From: an uncultured Phenylobacterium sp.
GTDB lineage: Bacteria; Pseudomonadota; Alphaproteobacteria; Caulobacterales; Caulobacteraceae
Direction of reading: 5' to 3'
Length of the DNA: 6,819 nucleotides
Assembly: GCA_945952355.1 (NCBI GenBank)
Contig: CAMFIW010000159.1
Coordinates: 1 to 6,819, forward strand
Shown here: positions 5,117 through 6,819 of the stretch, piece after piece
Position numbering within the stretch: the first letter of the stretch is position 1
Layout of the letters: each line of letters starts with the position of its first letter
Notes under the pieces: model-generated
Seen by the model: the letters and a program-made list of their open reading frames with translations, nothing else
Database searches by the model: none
What the model was told of the DNA's origin: nothing
Made by a program: the position numbers and the translations under genes

Positions 5117-6808
5117 CTATGCGTTGAAGATCCAGCCCGAGGTGAGGGTGGATAACTGCACGCCGACCAGGATCACCTGGGTTCCACCGCCGAGATCGAC
5201 CACCGTGTCGGCGCCGACCTGGCTGACGGTGTAGGTCTGGCCGGGATCGAGCTGGACGCGGTCGCCCTGGGCCTGGCTGAAGTCGAGGATGCGGTCGATG
5301 CCGGATCCGGCCGAGGTGTGGAAGGTGTCGGCGCCGGCCCCACCGGTGATGGTGTCGTCGCCGAGGTCGCCGGAGATCCAGTCGTTGCCGTCGCCACCAT
5401 ACAGGACGTCGTTGCCCTGGCCGCCGCGGATCGTGTCGTCGCCCGCGCCGCCATAGCAGGTGTCGTCGCCCATATTGCCGTAGACGATGTCCCTGCCGCC
5501 ATCGCCGTAGAGCAGGTCATTGCCCTTGCCGCCCACCGCCCAGTCGTCGCCCTCGCCGCCGTGGATGGTGTCGTCGCCGGCGTTGCCGTTGATGTCGTCG
5601 AAGCCCGACCCGCCCTGGATGGAATCGTTGCCGTCCTCGCCGCGGATGTAGTTCGACCCCGAGGTGTCGGTGATCGTGTCGTTGCCGGCGCCCCCCATCA
5701 TGGTGTCGTTGCCGCCGTTACCCTGCAGATTGTTGTTCAGGGCGTTGCCGGTGATGCTGTCCGCGCCCGTCCCGCCGATGGCGTTCTCGATATCGGCGCC
5801 CTTGGCGATGACGACATTGCCGGTCCAGCCGCCCACGTCCGAGAAGAAGCCTGGGCGCAGGTCGATGTTCTGGCGATTGCTATAGCCGGAGAAGTCGAGG
5901 GTATCGTTGCCGCCGGCGTCCCACACCGCGAACTGGGCCGGGCTGGAGGAACTGGTCAGGGTGTACCAGGGCCGATCGGTGTTGGAGTTGAACCCGTAGA
6001 CCGTGTCTCCGGTCCGGGTGGTCATGTTGGCGCCGTACTCCTCCTGGGCCGCGGCGATATCGTCGAGCAGAGGGGCGGCGGAATAGCCGGGCAGGTTGGC
6101 GCCGGTGTTGAAGCCCCCGAAGTAGCTCATCACCGTGTACTGACGGCTGTCCTCGTAATAGCTGGCGTCGGCCTCGTAGGTGAAGGTCGCGGTGGCTGAG
6201 GCGTTGTAGTCGGAGGGGTGCTGCAGGCCAATCGCGTGGCCGAGCTCGTGCACCAGCACCTGGCCGCCATAGTTCCCGACGTTGGGGGCGGCGTTGTAGC
6301 TGAGCGTGGAATTGACCCACACGTCGCCGGCCGAGGACGCGGCGCTGCGCGAGCCGGGATAGTAGCCGAAGGCCGACGAACCATCCTCGCCGGTCGCGTA
6401 GTTGCCGAACAGGATCGAGGCGTTGTTGGAATAGGCCGCTTCGCCGGTCGTGCCGCTGCCGACCCGAACGAAGGTGATGTTGGCCACGTCGGACCAAGCC
6501 TTGAGGGCCAGTTCGGCCTGGGCGATCTGGGCGGGGCTGAACTGGGAGAACCCGCCGGTGTCCGACGGCATGGTCGCCGGCGCGGTGTCGCGATAGGCGT
6601 AGGTGACCGTCGCCGCCTGGCCGAGGACTCCGCCCCAGCCGGGCTCGTCACCGGTCAGGCGGCTGGCCGCCTGGTCGATGGTCAGGCTGATCTTGCCGTT
6701 GTCGGCCGTTCCCGTGCGGGCGTCGGCGTTGAGATAGGCCTGCAGGCCGCCGCCGGTTTCGGCCGCGTAGACGCTGGGATAGGGATCGAATCCGGACTCG
6801 GTGCTCAT
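5117..6808 (-). CDS. Serralysin-family RTX zinc metalloprotease (M10B), type I secreted
   Basis: This 563-residue extracellular endopeptidase has the zinc motif HELGHAIGLQHP (His187, Glu188, His191, His197). The Met-turn follows as VMSYF, with Met227 and Tyr229, the extra zinc ligand of serralysins. Residues about 65-260 are the protease domain. Residues 260-344 lead into a calcium-binding beta-roll of 17 consecutive nonapeptides (345-497). The end (498-563) has the usual C-terminal type I secretion region, closing with hydrophobic SGWIFNA. There is no N-terminal signal peptide, as expected for export by an ABC transporter, membrane fusion protein and TolC-type channel; those genes are not in the window. 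Serralysins are commonly around 470-490 residues; the extra length is mostly beta-roll. The ATG at 6808 is chosen because MSTESGFDPYPSVY looks like a normal short propeptide start, but the ribosome site is weak and the frame stays open to the contig end 11 nt away, so an upstream start cannot be excluded. Confidence 0.93.
   Translation of the reverse strand: MSTESGFDPYPSVYAAETGGGLQAYLNADARTGTADNGKISLTIDQAASRLTGDEPGWGGVLGQAATVTYAYRDTAPATMPSDTGGFSQFSPAQIAQAELALKAWSDVANITFVRVGSGTTGEAAYSNNASILFGNYATGEDGSSAFGYYPGSRSAASSAGDVWVNSTLSYNAAPNVGNYGGQVLVHELGHAIGLQHPSDYNASATATFTYEADASYYEDSRQYTVMSYFGGFNTGANLPGYSAAPLLDDIAAAQEEYGANMTTRTGDTVYGFNSNTDRPWYTLTSSSSPAQFAVWDAGGNDTLDFSGYSNRQNIDLRPGFFSDVGGWTGNVVIAKGADIENAIGGTGADSITGNALNNNLQGNGGNDTMMGGAGNDTITDTSGSNYIRGEDGNDSIQGGSGFDDINGNAGDDTIHGGEGDDWAVGGKGNDLLYGDGGRDIVYGNMGDDTCYGGAGDDTIRGGQGNDVLYGGDGNDWISGDLGDDTITGGAGADTFHTSAGSGIDRILDFSQAQGDRVQLDPGQTYTVSQVGADTVVDLGGGTQVILVGVQLSTLTSGWIFNA
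5318..5776 (-). repeat. RTX array: 17 in-register nonapeptide repeats (27-nt period)
   Basis: From Gly345 to His497 the protease reads as 17 nine-residue units with no gap or slip, of the form GGxGxDxUx. The calcium-binding Asp at position 6 is present in 15 units; units 2 (GNALNNNLQ) and 5 (DTSGSNYIR) have Asn instead. Position 8, the residue pointing into the roll, is aliphatic in most units but Ala in unit 9, Cys451 in unit 12 and Phe in the last. In DNA this is a diverged 27-nt tandem array. Confidence 0.93.
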
Positions 6809-6819
6809 GGCCCTGATAC

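Noticed and set aside
5104..5117. Possible terminator hairpin between the convergent CoA-transferase and protease genes (GGGC, 6-nt loop, GCCC)
   Set aside because: The stem is only 4 bp, with no T-run on either strand, and lies mostly in coding sequence.
5318..5776. Tandem 27-nt periodicity considered as a CRISPR array or DNA satellite
   Set aside because: The units are diverged, have no spacers and translate in frame into RTX nonapeptides.
5318..6199. Plus-strand frame of 293 codons rich in Val and Ala with periodic sequence
   Set aside because: It is the antisense of the RTX repeats and protease domain; its periodicity comes from the 27-nt repeat of the real gene.

Overview
The window is a short, GC-rich contig that reads like an alphaproteobacterium, most plausibly Caulobacterales (Caulobacter or Phenylobacterium type). 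The grounds are high third-position GC, the combination of PBP1C, ParDE, a zeta-class GST with FAH-family operon and an unchaperoned serralysin, and promoter elements resembling the Caulobacter housekeeping consensus. The genus is an inference; there is no rRNA or tRNA to test it. The first 46 bases are not genomic: they are an Illumina Nextera i7 adapter left on the contig end.

Layout, left to right. (1) 47-1258, plus: the C-terminal 403 residues of penicillin-binding protein 1C, cut by the adapter. (2) 1256-1857, plus: a ParDE-type toxin-antitoxin cassette with a palindromic operator over the pbpC stop codon, an intact ParD antitoxin, and a ParE toxin frame broken by one extra base. (3) 1854-3798, minus: a compact three-gene operon transcribed in the order FAH-family hydrolase, zeta-class GST (maleylacetoacetate/maleylpyruvate isomerase), beta-carbonic anhydrase, with gaps of 1 and 3 nt and good Shine-Dalgarno sites inside the preceding genes. 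(4) 3799-3901: a divergent promoter region. (5) 3902-5113, plus: a class III (CaiB/BaiF) CoA-transferase. (6) 5117-6808, minus: a serralysin-family zinc metalloprotease with 17 in-register RTX nonapeptides and a C-terminal type I secretion signal, running to within 11 nt of the contig end.

How the genes fit together: the hydrolase and isomerase are the last two steps of an aromatic ring-cleavage route (gentisate or homogentisate/tyrosine), giving fumarate plus pyruvate or acetoacetate. The carbonic anhydrase is coupled to them at the level of translation, an arrangement worth a comparative look. The CoA-transferase shares the divergent promoter region with this operon and may act on a related organic acid, but its substrate cannot be read from sequence. 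PBP1C, ParDE and the protease look functionally independent. Packing is tight, with no intergenic stretch over about 105 bases. I see no mobile element, CRISPR array, RNA gene or clearly novel system. The best leads are the broken toxin beside an intact antitoxin, the operator/promoter/stop-codon overlap, the altered active-site motif of the isomerase, and the long RTX array with a single buried-position cysteine.
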